Shown: positions 11,151 to 24,734, numbered from the stretch's first letter. The stretch: DNA of 64,000 nucleotides from Nissolia schottii (GCA_003254905.1 QANU01018688.1:503024-567023); one strand, 5' to 3'. The notes: generated by a model not told the origin, from the letters alone. Made by a program: numbers and translations.

Positions 11151-11936
11151 CGCACTCCATAACTCATAAAAATAAGTGAGCATCAACACAGCATTAATAT
11201 AAAAACCTTAACCTCAAAAGGAATACAATTATACAAACGTTAGGACTTCAAAAGGAAAAGAAAACTAATAAAAACTATTGGATCACACACATGACAAAAT
11301 AAGGTATAAATAATAAATAAAAAGGGTAACCCAAAAATCGGACAGAAATAAATGTTTATAAATCAAAAGCAGATTATACACATTCAATTGATTTTATGAT
11401 TCGACTAAAATAAAACTTAAACAATTTTCATTCCATCTCATCTCCATATATATAGAAAAAAATAATAGACAAAATTTGATTTTTATTTTTTTTTTTGCTT
11501 TTTTTCCAACCAAAACGAATTTTAGAAAACTACCGTAACACATTACTATAATTATTATATTATATTACTTTTTTATTACACATGTGAAATTGATTGGAAC
11601 GAGCAAAACAAAAAAAATGAAGAAGAATTGTTACTATTATTGTTGCTGATGTTGTTTTGCTGATTTCTTCTCCCTTTGTCTCTCAACCTTCATTAGAAGC
11701 TCCTTCTCTCTCTTCTGATCTGTTCCTAAGAGTAATTAAGGGGTCAAATTGGAAAAAGAAAAAACGCATAGAATAATAAAATAAAATAAAAACTTTTTTT
11801 TTCAATGTTAATGGTTTTGCAACCTTCTTTTCGTTTTGGCATAATAAAGGGTCTCGCTTTTCTCAGAAGCCACTGAAGAAATCTTGCACCCTTTGGCACC
11901 AGAACCCGTGATTCACCCTCAATTCCTCACACCCCA
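11151..11936. promoter_or_regulatory. Upstream region of the homeobox gene
   Basis: This AT-rich stretch lies between the LINE tail and the homeobox start codon. It must hold the promoter and 5' untranslated region of that gene. Pyrimidine-rich sequence occurs around 11660-11720 and the leader just before the ATG reads CACACCCCA. I cannot fix the transcription start. Confidence 0.4.
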
Positions 11937-14900
11937 ATGGAAGGTATTACGTTTGCGTTCCTTTCTCTCTCTCATCGCAAACTATTTTTGGGTCTAATCA
12001 GAGATTTGTCTTCTTTTTTTTTTTTTGGTCGTTGTTTTATGCCGGATTGCATCAATTTTCCATGCATTGAATTGAAATGGCTTGATAGGTACCCGGGATT
12101 TGGGTTTTTTGCATTATTGGGTAGGTTGTGGTGATGGTGATTTTGGCACCAATGACTTAAAAATTGGGTCTTTGGGTTCTGGGGAAGTGAGTCAACTTAA
12201 GGGCATAAATGGGGTTTGGTTAATTTTGATCATTATCAGAAAAAAGGGGAGAAAAAAAAAGGTTTTTGATATCTTCATTTTTCACTGTTTTACATTTTTC
12301 TTTTAAGCCCTCAATTTGGAAGAGCTTTTGTTAGCTTTGTCAATGACCATAATCTGGTGTTGGATCTGATTTCTGTGTGGGATAAGGGTTGGTTGTTGTT
12401 CTTGTTTTTCTTCTTCCTTTTGCACTGGGTGTTGATTAGCCTCAAACCGTGGGCTCTTTGTGAAAGACCCTGTGAGATTAGAAAATTGTCCTTTTCTGTA
12501 GCTGAGTTAAGGGAACAGATTAGCTGATATGGATCAGGAAAATATGCTGTTGTAGATTGTAATTGGTTTTTTGATGTACGAAAATTGTAGTTCAAACTTC
12601 TATGTATGTGGGAAATAATATCAATGGTGGTATATAGTGAATGTGGATGTCAACTTTTCTCTTCTTAAATGTTTGTGTATAACAAGTTTTTCTGGCTCTT
12701 GTAGACATATGAGTAACTTGAACCCAGTTGCTCATGCATCCATCGCTTTTTTTTATATTGTTGTAACTGTAAAGCATATTGCCATATGTGTGATTCCATG
12801 GCACCTTTCGATCAATTTGAGTGGATCATATAGTCATATAGCATAAGATGTTTCTTGATTTGATTGTTACCTTCTTGCATACTGTAACTTTTGTTTCTCC
12901 ATTCTATCATATGTACTTAACTTCCTTTATGTTGGTGTTTAGAATCAGGTGAATTGCAATCAGAAGAAAATAAAGTCTCTGCGGAGAAAAAATTGAAAAG
13001 AAAGCTCAAAACACCTGCCCAGCTTCTGGCCTTGGAGAAATTTTATAATGGTGGGAATACTTTTCTGCCATATGATTGAGTGTTAGCACATTTTGATAAG
13101 CGCTAATTTTTGAGGAATTCTTTTTGTACATATGTTTCCAGAGCACAAATATCCCACAGAGGAAATGAAATCAGAACTTGCTGAGGATTTAGAGTTGACG
13201 GAAAAGCAAATATCTGGATGGTTTTGCCACAGAAGGTTAAAAGATAAAAGACTGTCGAAAGATGAAGCAGTTGCTAATGGGCGACAAGACCGTTCAAGTG
13301 GTGTCATCCAGGACCGTGGCAGTGGACGGCAAGATTCATGTGGAAGCAGTAAACATGGTGATTATCGGTATCTGGATCCCAAAGAGGTAGAGAGCCATGG
13401 CCTCTACAATCATGATTCTTCAGCTGCAGATATGATCCAGAGACACAGGAACCCTTACACAGAAAATGATAGTGAAATGGATGATACATCATCTGAGAGT
13501 GGCTCATTTTTGCAAGAACGGTTGTTTCCTCAAGGCCAGGATCCATACGATACTGATCCTTCAAGGTATCTAACACCTAATGGAGCTCTTCCACCCCTTA
13601 ATCCCAAGGGTGCAGTTAAAATGGGGTATAAACCATCAGGATATTTGAAAGTGAAGGGCGAGATAGAACATGCTGCTATAACTGCGGTTAAGAAGCAATT
13701 AGGAAGGAATTATCTGGAAGATGGTCCGATGCTTGGTATAGAGTTTGATCGACTTCCTCCAGGGGCATTTGAATGCCAAACTGCAGATCCAGTTCATGGT
13801 AGGTTATTTCATATTCTGTTCTCTCATTTTTCAAATTCTCATTCAATTAGTTTTGTAAGGCTAAAATGTTGTTTTGTATTGCAACAAAACTATCCCTTTA
13901 TTAGGTTAATCAAATGTGTTGCTCAGGTCACACATTGTTAAAAAGTTGCAGTTCCTTGATTTCTGTCATAGGCAGTAATGTTTGGGGATAGAACTAGGTT
14001 TAATAGGGGTGAGCACACAAAATAAAAAAATTTCAACTAAATTGCATTGTGGTCATTGACTCATCTGCTATGCATTAGGATAATTTAGATGCTTTTTGGG
14101 AATTCAAATTGGATGCCTTCTTAGTTTTATGCTCTACACTTGTAGTTGTCAGAAGATTGTAGTTCACTTGGGATATAGTGTTTAAGTTTTATTTCACTAC
14201 TTGTAAGCAAGTGTTTTTATGTTTTGAGGCTGTGATTATTAGTTTTTAGTGTCAACACCTAGTTTCTTTAGTGAGTTAACTCTTCAAAACTGTAAGGTTT
14301 AGTTATTTCCTTCATTTAGCTCAAGGCATTTTATTTTTTACCTATGCATTAGTATAATAGTATTTGAATGTGAAATAGTCTATGATGGAACACTATGGCA
14401 TCATTTGGCCCATGTAGCCGACTCCACATAGTGGGGCAAGGCTTAGTTTGTGTTGTTGATGATGCATTAGTATTTGCTTGAGTTGAAATGCCCAGACAAC
14501 ACACACAGTTACGCATATATATGTTGAAGGAATTGTGCCTTTAATTAACCTTGTATTTAGAGAGCTTATTCCTGGAGACATGCAGTGTTTTTTACTTTTA
14601 AGGTTCATAGCACAGGGCCTTTGCATGTTGATCTTCATCCAGTGTGCTGTCTTGCTTGTTTAGGTCGAGAGTTTATTGTTGCTCTTCTTATTTTTTACTC
14701 AAAATATTTCATCATAGCTGAGATGTGAGTTTTATTTTCTCTTGCCTTTAACTGTAGATTTTATTCCTTATTGTATTGAGTCATTTTAATAATAGAGATT
14801 CTTACCTTTCTAACCTAATGAATGATATCACAGAACCATACTCTGTTGCAAATCCTGCTCTTTCGAAGTCTCCAGAAATCAGTGCTGTAAAAAGGCAACC

Positions 14901-17555
14901 CAACCCTGCGTCAGTAAGTGGAACTTTCTAATGCATTCTTCTTGTATCTTGATGAGCATTCTAATTGAACGCAGTCTGTTCAAATTATATGGTAAATGGT
15001 TGAAAGGTTTTGCGGCAACCTGACTTGTTATATCGCAAACTTACGATGGGAAGAGAAAATTTAATTAAAACTAGCATTCACATGTTGATTTTGGAAATCT
15101 GTATGACGTGCTGTCACTATTTTTCTCTGATTCAATAGCTTTCACTTGAGTCTCTACCCTTAACTGGACAATATCCTTGCCCTCTTACTCGTTTACTTGT
15201 GTATTTGCAGAGATATGATCCGTATTATACAAAATTTAGTTCCCATGATTCACATATGGAAGGGGTGGACTTTGGCTCCGTGCGTGACTCTGATTTCCTG
15301 GATAAGCAGGGTAAAAAAGCCCACCAGAATATAAAACAAAGGCAAACGATTTACAGTTATGCCAACCATTTTCCCGGGAGGAACTCTTCCCTGGATTTGT
15401 ATGAAGACTCTAATGGAGAAGCATCAGCTTATAATAGCGCTAAGAATCGTAGAATGGGTTCTAAGCATGGCGTTGAGGGGATTCGATCTGATTCTGCTTC
15501 TAACCACAGTGATCACTATGAAGAGAACCTTGCAGTTAGGCAGACGGACTTGCAGCTGCATGGATATGATAACATCAATCCGAAACACGTGCCAAGGATT
15601 GAACATGTAAAATCTAAGCCTTCAAATTCAATTCGCAATTCTCGAATTCCCGTCGATACTGAAGAAAGAGGGCTAGCTACTAGAGTGGCAAAGGTTCGGT
15701 TATATATTTGTACTTTCTGCGTGCGTTCTATATGTAATGATCAATTTAGTCTGCTTACTACGGCTTAAAATGTTAATGTTTGGTCTCATGTGTGCAGGAA
15801 GAGATGCTTAAGGGGGACAGGAAGGCTAAAAAGATTTATCACGATGCAGATGGAGCAAGAATGCTTTCAAATGAAATCACGGTGAGTTTCAGATGTGTAA
15901 AATTACCTGTTCCTTTGGTATGTGATTACTGGATTAGCTATCTTCCATCCATGTGTGTGTGCGATGCTCTGCTTTGCTATGTCTACAGGTTGCAAAACGA
16001 GCTAAAGTTGATATGCATAAACGATACAATGTGAAACCACTGCCCGTTGCTGAGATGGAACAAAGGAAAAATCAGAGGTGAGCATTTATATCTGTTTGCG
16101 TTAGTCTTTCTCATGACGAAATGCTTACGTAGGTCTTCTCAGAATTTGCGAGCTTATATGAATGTCTATCCTTTCCTTGTGCGGTGTCAATCTGATTAGA
16201 CTGGATTTTCCTGGTAGATTATTTAGTAGCATTTATTTTCTTGATATAGATTTTATCTTTATGCATTTATTTAGTAGCATTTATTTGTTTGCCTCATGAA
16301 TATTGGATAAGGTTTCATCTTTTGTGCATCTGATTACTAATAATAATGAAGCCAATAGACAAATGGTTGTTAGAGGACTATTTCACTTCTAATTTTTTAT
16401 TAACAGTAAAGATTAAGCATGTAGTGTTATCTATTATCTCTAATGTAATGTTATGAGTGTTGTGTTTGGATTAGCTTATTTTGCTTTTAAAAAAAGGTTT
16501 ACAATTGAAATGCTTGACAGTAAGCTTTGGGCTGAAAAGCTTTTTTTGGGTACCAAATTTGCTGACCTATTCTTGGAGATCAATCTCTCTCTTAAATGAA
16601 GAAAATAGGGTTTCTAATCACCAGGTGTGGCTCAGATTGTAAACTGAGCTCCATGTGGACAAACTTTTACCTTCCATGCAGAGATGTCCGGCCGGAAGCA
16701 TCCTCATGGTTAGTGCAAAAGGCTATGCCGGATATGTTTAGTTTTAGAGTAAAAGTGAAGGGAAGTTTTCATCATCATCTATGAAATCTTCCCCCCACTT
16801 TTACCCCCCAACCCAAACACACCCAAGTGGGGATTAGTACCACACGCATGCCTCATGGCTTACCCAAAAAATGGAGGTTTCAAAAAAAAGGTTTCTCTGT
16901 TTTTATAATTGGACTAAATGATGGGCAGTAAAAAATCAAGAAAACAAACTTAATGTTGCTTTGCTTTAGATTAGTAGACATACTAGACTAAATAGTATTA
17001 GGAACAAATGCATCAGAGAGAAAATTGGGGTACTGCATATCATGGAAAAAATGATAGAATCTTGCCTTAACCCTTAGGTGGTTTGGGCACGTGTGGAGAA
17101 GGCTTGTAGAAGCCCCAACAAGAGTAAATCACATGGAAGGTAGTCCAATTACTGGAGGTAAGGGGACTCTTAGAAAAATCGGACGTGAATGCCTGCTAGA
17201 TGCCTCTAACAGGGTTGCATCTAATGGCATGCGACTAAGCAAACCACTAGAGCAGCAGCAAGGCAGGCTAGAAAAATCATACGTGAAACTGAGATTTAGA
17301 TTTTAATGGTTTGAATGTAAACATAATTTATAACTAGACACCATATCTTCGTCTGATTTATGTAGCCAATCCCAGCTAATGGGAAAAGGCTTAGTTGTTT
17401 TTGTTGTTGCTGGTGTGTTTTTATGGTTGCTATATTTTCCCTTGAAAGTTTTCATATAAGTTCTCACAGCATCATGTATTTGTAGATCCGCTGCAGAGAT
17501 GCCATCTAGCTTTAGCGAGGACGAAACTGCCGAAACCAGTTCCTCATTGGATTAA
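11937..17555 (+). CDS. Homeodomain protein (At4g03250-like)
   Basis: Eight exons join in phase: 11937-11943, 12943-13050, 13142-13798, 14834-14913, 15211-15693, 15798-15881, 15989-16077 and 17486-17555. They total 1578 nt, or 525 residues, and all introns are GT-AG. A homeodomain lies near the N-terminus (about residues 18-75). It starts KLKRKLKTPAQLLALEKFY, and the recognition helix reads EKQISGWFCHRRLKDKR with the invariant W, F and R. The rest is Ser-, Asp- and Lys-rich with no second domain I know. The homeodomain resembles those of the RINGLET/DDT group (KYP and WFCHRRLKDK), but I see no DDT domain. The layout and length fit the little-studied nuclear protein At4g03250 (from memory). It probably binds DNA in the nucleus. 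The first coding exon holds only 7 nt. Introns 3 and 7 contain LINE/SINE-tail sequences. Confidence 0.85.
14396..14460 (+). repeat. SINE/RTE-tail-like motif in intron 3 of the homeobox gene
   Basis: The stretch GTAGCCGACTCCACATAGTG followed by GGGCAAGGCTTAGT and TTG-type triplets matches the conserved 3' tail of plant RTE LINEs and the SINEs that borrow it. Related tails occur at 17361-17412 and, in reverse, at 54394-54450. Confidence 0.6.
17060..17412 (+). mobile_element. RTE-type LINE 3' fragment in intron 7 of the homeobox gene
   Basis: Plus-strand translation from about 17072 gives RWFGHVWRRLVEAP, then VNHMEGSPITGGKG and LRKIG. These are the last residues of a plant RTE-type reverse transcriptase ORF. 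The noncoding tail ends with GTAGCCAATCCCAGCTAATG and GGAAAAGGCTTAGTTG plus TTG repeats. Only the 3' end is present, which is typical of 5'-truncated LINE insertion. It is intronic and in the same orientation as the gene. Confidence 0.75.
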
Positions 17556-19540
17556 GTGACATCGAAGCAACTTGGGATTTCTTTGAGGTCATTGTGTATG
17601 TACAGTCCAAACATGTTCCTAGTAAACATGTTATCCTCTGTTTTTCCAGCCAGAGCAAGAACTTTGTCATGATTGACTGACTCCATTTGCTGTTTATTGT
17701 GCTCACCTAGTTCCCCTCTGTATAAAAAAAAACCCCTCATTCTCCCGGATTTTTTTGTTATTTTGTGATGTAATATCTTTTTTTTATCTGAAGCTGCTTG
17801 TGGCAGGTAGGAAGTATATTCAAAATGACATAATGCAGCTTATACATGTCATTTTGTCTTTAACTGTTTTTAATTGTGGCAGTTGTTTGGCATCCTAATT
17901 TGGTTCAGTTTGATCGTTGCTTGGAAGATTTGGCATATTTCTACCCTATGCTTTAGCAATTAAGAATAAGTTAGTTCCATTAGTTTTTGTATTTATTGCT
18001 CCCTTCTTGAGGACTAGGTGGAATAATGGTGTATACTGTTCTTACTTTAATAAATGAGTTTTAGGCCGAATACTTCACTTAGACAACAATAGTAGTCTTG
18101 TGATTGAAGCAATGTTTTTTTAGATGACAATGAAATTTCATTCAAGATGAAAGTAGTCCCAATTAGAAAATGTTCAATTTACAAATATGATTATTTTATG
18201 GTTCAATGAACCAGCTTGGTCCAATTTTTAATTTTTTTTTATAAAAAAATTGGATTATTATAGAACTAAACTTACAAACATATGAAGTTAGCTCACCCCT
18301 TTACTTGGGAATAAAGTTTAGGCCATTTATTAGCTAATAATTCACAATTAACTAGAATAAGGTAAATGTAATAAGTTTAATATTAGTTGTTCTGTCGTTG
18401 TTAAAAACATGACTCGTTGCATGAGTTGTTCATTCTTCTTTAAGCAAAAAGGATATCTTACAGAATCTTATTCTAATATATCTAATCTTTTATTATTTTT
18501 AAGGTCAATCTTCATTATCATAGAATAAATAAAATTTCACACATCATATGTGGACACAGACGGAGAACTGGACTAGCAGGACAAGAAGTTAGGCCCACTT
18601 GTGACCTGGCCACTGATTTAATTTCCAAAGAAATCTAACTATTCATTCTTATGTAGGGCCCTTCATGTGATTGTGAATTTGCTTGTGTTTTTGGTCCGCT
18701 GTAAATAAAAGGGGGGGGGGGGAATGAATTCAGGACCAAAACCAAAAGGGTGCTATATCTTCCTAATTACCGTGCTTACAAATCCTCCAAATTCAAAATT
18801 TCACACGCAATGACAGGACTTGTAATTTACACAATATTTAAAAACTATTCAAACAGATGCAAGTGTTAGAAAAATTTGTAGCAAAACCAATTAAGAGGAT
18901 TGAAAAGTTTATAGTGTTTTAAGTGTGAATATAAAGTCTCATATCGATGAATGATAAATTAAGTGTATAGTATATACTTGACAGAACTTATAAATTCATT
19001 GTTTTAAAATTTTGGATCAATATATGATGTTGGACCCGTTTTGAGTCTTAAGCACAACAAAGTTGTCACGAGGTTTAAGCAAAAGACCAGCCGTACATTG
19101 TTTTTGGTCAATGAGCAATCATGCACAGTCCTTTATGGTTTTTTTTTGTTGTCATGAATAATCATAACACAGTTTGTCTTGTAACTCTTGTACCAACCAC
19201 CATTATGTTAGGGTAGAGGCCCAGGCCCAATAGTAAACTACTTAATGTTTCATCTCATGTTTGTGGTACACTTGCATTGCTGGAATCCTTGGTGCTTCTA
19301 GAAATCTACATCTATTTTCATCTTCAATTAATGTGATGTCTTTTTTTTTTAAAAAAAAAAAACTAACAAGTTTCCTAAGGTTACTTAGGGTGAAAATGAG
19401 GTAAATCGCTTATTTAAATCTTAATATAAAAGTAATTTATGAAGTTATTTTGTATTTAAATACGTAATAAAAAATATTTTTTTTGTTTTTTAAAAAGTAT
19501 TGTTTGGAAGTTAGATATTATAATCTTTTAAAAATCATTA
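17556..19540. other. 3' region of homeobox gene and intergenic DNA
   Basis: The 3' untranslated region of the homeobox gene should lie at the left of this stretch. Beyond about 18100 I see only AT-rich sequence, with no coding frame. A run of 12 G residues lies at 18711-18722. Confidence 0.45.
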
Positions 19541-19549
19541 AGATTGAGT

Positions 19550-20357
19550 TTGGATGAAGTATTTTTAGAGGGTAATGTAATTTTTGAAAGGATTTCAATT
19601 AATTTGTTATAAAATTCCTTGTTCGGATACCAAAATGAAAGGAATTTCAAAATTTTAAGTTTTGTTTAAAGGTATTTCATATAGTTTAAAAAAATGAATT
19701 TTAATTTCCTTCTCTTCATAAAAAATTCTAAAATTCCCTTTATCTCTATTCATTGTCTTGACTTTCTCAACCTCAAACTCTACCACCGTCTATCATTTAC
19801 CATTCATTGTTCATTGTCGGTTGACCACTCCTAAATGTCGGTTGGCCACCGCCAAACTCCGATTAGCCACCTCTGAACGCCAATCGCCCACCTTTGAACA
19901 TTGGTCGAATTCTGAATGTCGATCAAACATCGATCAACAATTGTCAAACACTGAACGTCAACTAGCTTCCGTCGATCGCCGACTGAAGACCTCCAAACAT
20001 TGAACACCGGTCGACAACTGCCAAACGTCGATCGGTAGTCGGCCATTGTTGATCGCCAGCCGAAAACTGTTGAAAGTCGGCCAGCCACCGCCAATCGACC
20101 ACCATTATACACCAGGAAACCACCACCAAACTTAGGTTGGCCACCATGCTTGGTCGTCAGTCGAACCCTACCTGGTCGTTAGTCGAACCCCACCTAAAGT
20201 AGGTTATACAATTCATTATCCAAACAAAATATTTTGTAAATGATGTAATATAATTATCTTATCCAAACTAAAAAAATTTAAAATAAAGGGAATTTAATTG
20301 ATTCATTTAAATTCTCTTATATTTCAAATTCCTTGGAATATGAAAATGTCTCATCCA
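19550..20357. mobile_element. Candidate non-autonomous TIR element around a minisatellite
   Basis: The left side (TTTGGATGAAGTATTTTT, then AAATTCCTTG) and the right side (CAAATTCCTTGGAATATG, then CTCATCCAGG) look like degenerate inverted copies of each other, flanking the repeat at 19790-20180. I found no clean target duplication, so the boundaries are approximate. Confidence 0.35.
19790..20180. repeat. Degenerate GTCGGTTGGCCACC-type tandem repeat
   Basis: About 390 bp of imperfect units of roughly 22-24 bp recur around GTCGGTTGGCCACCGCCAAA, with many CG dinucleotides, in otherwise AT-rich DNA. The ORFs over it (for example 19758-20003 plus and 19831-20112 minus) follow from the repeat and are not genes. 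Confidence 0.65.
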
Positions 20358-20746
20358 GGCACTGCCTAAAATTGATTGTATAGCGAAACAGAACAAGAAT
20401 TGAAGACTTGACTTTTCACTTCCGAAAAGTTAAAAATAAAAAAGTCATAAACTGTATTATCCAAATGTTGAAGTAAAAATGTTTCATTAAAAGTGAAAAA
20501 TTTTGAAAATTTCAAAGCATTCAATACATTAAAAATACTCAATTTATACTTTAGGCTCCTTAAACCATATTTTTTCGTTCATTGATTCTTCTAGTTAGCT
20601 ATCAAGTTTGTGACCACATGGTCCATTGGACCAATAAGTTTTCCTTTTCCTTAAGTAGCTCTCGAGTTCAAGTACTAAAAATGAATAATCAGTGTTGGGA
20701 GAGTATCTTCTAATAAAAAGAAACATGTAAGGAGAAAAAAAAGTTA

Positions 20747-21030
20747 GGGTTAAGTGTCAACTTAGTCTCTAAAAATTGTCTTGATGCCCTAAGTGGTCCA
20801 TGAAAAAAGTAATAAAGTGACAACTTACTCCTTGAAATTTTAAAATGCTGCACTTGTTAGTCCTTTTGTTGACAATTTTTTTTGAAATTTCAAGAACTAA
20901 TGAAGGCAACGTTAAAAAATTTCAAAAACTACGTTAACATTTTTAAAGACTAAATTGACACTTTATTTTGTTTTTAAGAACTACTTAAACTATCGACACA
21001 GTTTTCAAATATTAAGTTCGCACTTAACCC
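20747..21030. mobile_element. MITE with GGGTTAAGTG ends
   Basis: The left end GGGTTAAGTGTCAACTTA is mirrored by a right end whose complement is GGGTTAAGTGCGAACTTA. The interior carries mirrored phrases (TTAGTCTCTAAAAATT and a later counterpart). The flanking 9-mers AAAAAGTTA and AAAATGCTA agree at 7 of 9 places, which fits a decayed Mutator-type duplication. The ends resemble those of the MITE at 6884-7181, and it has no coding capacity. Confidence 0.65.
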
Positions 21031-24000
21031 AAAATGCTACTATTAGGTTTGCTTAAACGGTTGTATTTATTGGTTCTTACCTTTTGGATTTTCGACAAAT
21101 CGACCACCAAATCCATGCACAACAGTTACTTGCTAGGAAATCAATTTGTTCAATCTTAATTAAACAAAGAAACTTCATGTTTTCACTAAGAATCTTAATT
21201 AAACTAAGAAACTTCGTGTATCTAATTTGGTGTGCTCTTAAATTTAGTTGATAAATTGTGTTTTGCTCTTCTTAAATGCTACATAGTGTTAATTCTTTGC
21301 CATCATTATTGTCAAAATTTGCTAAGGTTCAAGCAAGAGTTTGGATAAGGCAAGTGAGTGAAGACTGTCACACATTAACTTCATGATTTGCATAAATATA
21401 CACTTAACATCTTGTAAGGTTTAAGGGATATTGCACAATACTCAATACCTTTATATTTATGGTTTAGACAACTCTCACATTAAAAAGACAATTTTTATGG
21501 AAAGGTCTTATAAGGATTTGGACTCTCTCACTCCAATAACTCGCTTTTGGGGTATGATTCTTCTAAAGTTCTTATACTCTAGTTACAAATAGTACTTTAG
21601 TTGATAGCCAACCAACAAGAAAGGGCTACCTATGAAAGGTTTTGACAACATATCAAAGAAGACTACTTGTGGAGGGTTCTGACCGGTGGAGGGATTTACC
21701 ATGATTGAGTGAAGCGTCGCTGAGTGAAGTGTCACAGTCGGCAGGCCAAGTGAAGTGTCATAGAGTGCAGCCGTCGGGATGACGATTTTCAAAGGGGGTG
21801 ACAATTTAATAAGAAGACCCACTTTAGAAAGATTATTTTCATAGAAAAGTCTTATAATGACTTGAGTTCTCTCATTATACCTATAATATTAAGTACTCTC
21901 GTAAATTCCACTGAACGCTCAGTAAATATGACCCTATATAAGTATATATAAGAATTTATTGAGGTGGTAGGTGTAACCATCACAAATCAAGGGGTGTCCT
22001 TATATATTTTTGATAATTCTCAAACTGAAGTTACAAAAATATTTAATTTTAGTAAAATATCTAACAGCATACTTTGACAAACTGAAAGGAGTACAAAGCT
22101 TGATCTAATGGAGCATATATATCCTCTATTAGGGAATTGGGGATATATAATCTAACACCACACCCATATATGAATCTAAATTGAGAACGAAATTACACCA
22201 AAAAGATAGGTAGTTTTATCCCTTTAACAATTCTGATCTGGACCACACACATAATGAGAATGGAGTGAAAGAAAGAAAGAATAATCCCTTCACAAATGGC
22301 CAGGCTTTAAAGATGAGCCAGCCGCTGATGCAAACCATTGGGTGAATGATAGGTTGTCCCTCCCCCATTTAGGTTAAAATTGACAAATGAGCTTTTAAAA
22401 GGGTTTGGTCTACTTCTCAAAATAATTGTGAAAGACATGTTACTTCAATTTGAAGGGTATGTATCTATGCAATAACCCCCATCTTTATAATTGCATATTA
22501 ATGTCCAACCTTGATTGGTTAATATAAATATTAGGGGAGATTAATTTAATTATCCATGAACTATAAACTATGTGCATTTTATCTCTAAACTTTTAAAAAT
22601 GTGCAAATCAACTCGCTAATATTTTATAACAGTGCAAGTTGACCTTAACGTTAAATTACCTTCATCTTGAAGAATAGGAGGAGAGGGAAGGGTAGGATAT
22701 GATAATAATTTGGTCATTTAATAATTGATTTGTATTGTTATAAATTGTTAGTAATTAATATTTTTATCATTTATAAAAGTACAATAATAAAGTGCACGTG
22801 TACTAACATAAGATTGTTTAAGTAGTAGACAAATTCATTCTCTTACAATATCTTGAATTAGATTAGTGGATTCCACTAATTATAGAATCTAGAAACCAAT
22901 AGAAGGGAAAGAAAAAGTGCATATGCTTTATAATCCTGATATAAACTATTTTTTTTCTTCTAATTGTTATTAATAATAGATAATAAATAATAGATGATAT
23001 CCAGACAGCCTGTCTATATTTCTACTAATTTACTAAATTAATTTCACTAAAGGCAAGGCATTCGCATTAAGAGAACTACATATTTATAGAGTTATTTATA
23101 GTCTAACGCCAAAGTAACTGACATAACTATAATTTAACACATAACTATGTGTATTCACACATGGCATGTTATTCTAATGCTAAACTAATAGGATGGCAAC
23201 TTTTATTAGGGCCTATGATATTTAGATTCTCTATACAATCATCTATCTTTATTTTCTATTCCCTTAATTAAGCATTCAAAATCTTCTTTTTTAACATAGC
23301 ACGGACAAAAAATAAAAAAGAAACTACACGAATACGCACACAACAAAAATACAAGTAATTAATGAGTCATGATTCATGAAGTTGTATATGAATCTCCAAA
23401 TGACTAGATAAATTAATTTCTATGATAATTTTTTTAATAGAAAATTCCAGATTATAAACATACATCACATCCTTTTCTCACATGATATGAAAGTAACATC
23501 ACTGTTATATGAATTCTGATGGATTTTGCAAATTATATATAATAAGGCCCTTTTCATCATGTGGCAAGGGTGTGTTTATGCCATTGAGCTCTCACGGCCA
23601 CATCAACCCCCCCATAGTACTATAAATTCTGTGAGCGTGTGAGTGGAGAGAACTTCTAAAGTCTTAGGGAAAATTAGGACCACTTGAGCCAAATGGGGGC
23701 ACCATAAATTCTCTTGACTTGTATGGCCAAAACTTTATAAAAAGTGTACCACACAAAAGTGACAGAAATTTGTGTGCAATTATAGAGCGCCTTCCTAAAT
23801 ATAGGTTTGCGTTTGGTACTAGAGATAATATATGGGGACAGAGATATGGAGACAGGTAATTCTTATATTTTTTATATTTCATTGAAACTGAGACAAAGGT
23901 GATACAATTTTTTTTGCTTAGAGGAACACATAATTAAGGCTTAGAGGGACAGAAAATTTCGATGTCTTTGTTTTCATATCTTTATTCTTTTGTCTAATCT

Positions 24001-24600
24001 CTAGTATCAAAGACAATTTAATACAAAACATTTTAATTTTAAGCAGCTAATTCTTCATAATATACATATGGTTAGACGCTGTTGAGCGGTGGCGTGTTGG
24101 TGTCAATCACTAGCAAAGGGGTTGGAAAGACAAAGTGACATTGCTAAGGGCATCATGGGCGTTTGTGTACTCCAACCATGGTGCACATGCATGGATCTTC
24201 AGTTAGTTTTCTAACTCAGCCAATGGTAGGTTCTTGCATGTCCCCATTGCCAGATATCTTTCTCTTTTTTTTATTAAAAATTAGTTACTTAATTACTTTG
24301 CTTTATTTATAACTTGATAGATATGTCAATCAACCTCAATGATAGTGAAAGCAAACCCCCTCAAAGTTTAATTGAAAAAAATAATGCAAGGATCAAGCCA
24401 GAATGATGCTTATGACAATAACTCACTCATTGCCCTTTCACTACTATTTTTTTTTTTCAGAGTAAGCTTTTAATTTGTTGCATGATAAAAATATCAGGAG
24501 ACAAGTAGTTATTCTGAATATAAAAGTTTATTAGATGTCTCTCACTCTTATTATAGGTAAGATCTTTTGAATCTCAAATATGCAGAATAAAAATGAGTAT
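21031..24600. other. Gene-poor AT-rich stretch
   Basis: No exon-like protein similarity or RNA gene is visible. The small ORFs at 21583-21822 and 23664-23882 have no recognisable motifs. The sequence around 22530-22720 has phrasing like an old MITE arm but no partner I can place. Confidence 0.45.
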
Positions 24601-24603
24601 TGA

Positions 24604-24734
24604 TATTTTAACAATAAATTTGGTGTCTACACTAAATTTTTCCTCTCACAACCAATATTTTGATATGAGTGTAAACTTCACGATGTTTGTGAAATGAGAG
24701 ACTTGGTGTAGACACCAAATTTAATGTTAAAATA
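24604..24734. mobile_element. Short foldback element (131 bp)
   Basis: The left end TATTTTAACAATAAATTTGG plus TGTCTACAC is repeated in complement at the right end (GTGTAGACACCAAATTTAAT then GTTAAAATA), with about one mismatch in 28 bp. This is a small MITE-like hairpin. A related half appears near 59312-59342. Confidence 0.65.

Noticed and set aside
19831..20147. ORFs rich in Trp, Arg and Val over the GTCGG repeat
   Set aside because: They exist only because the degenerate repeat lacks stops. No family or exon structure is seen.
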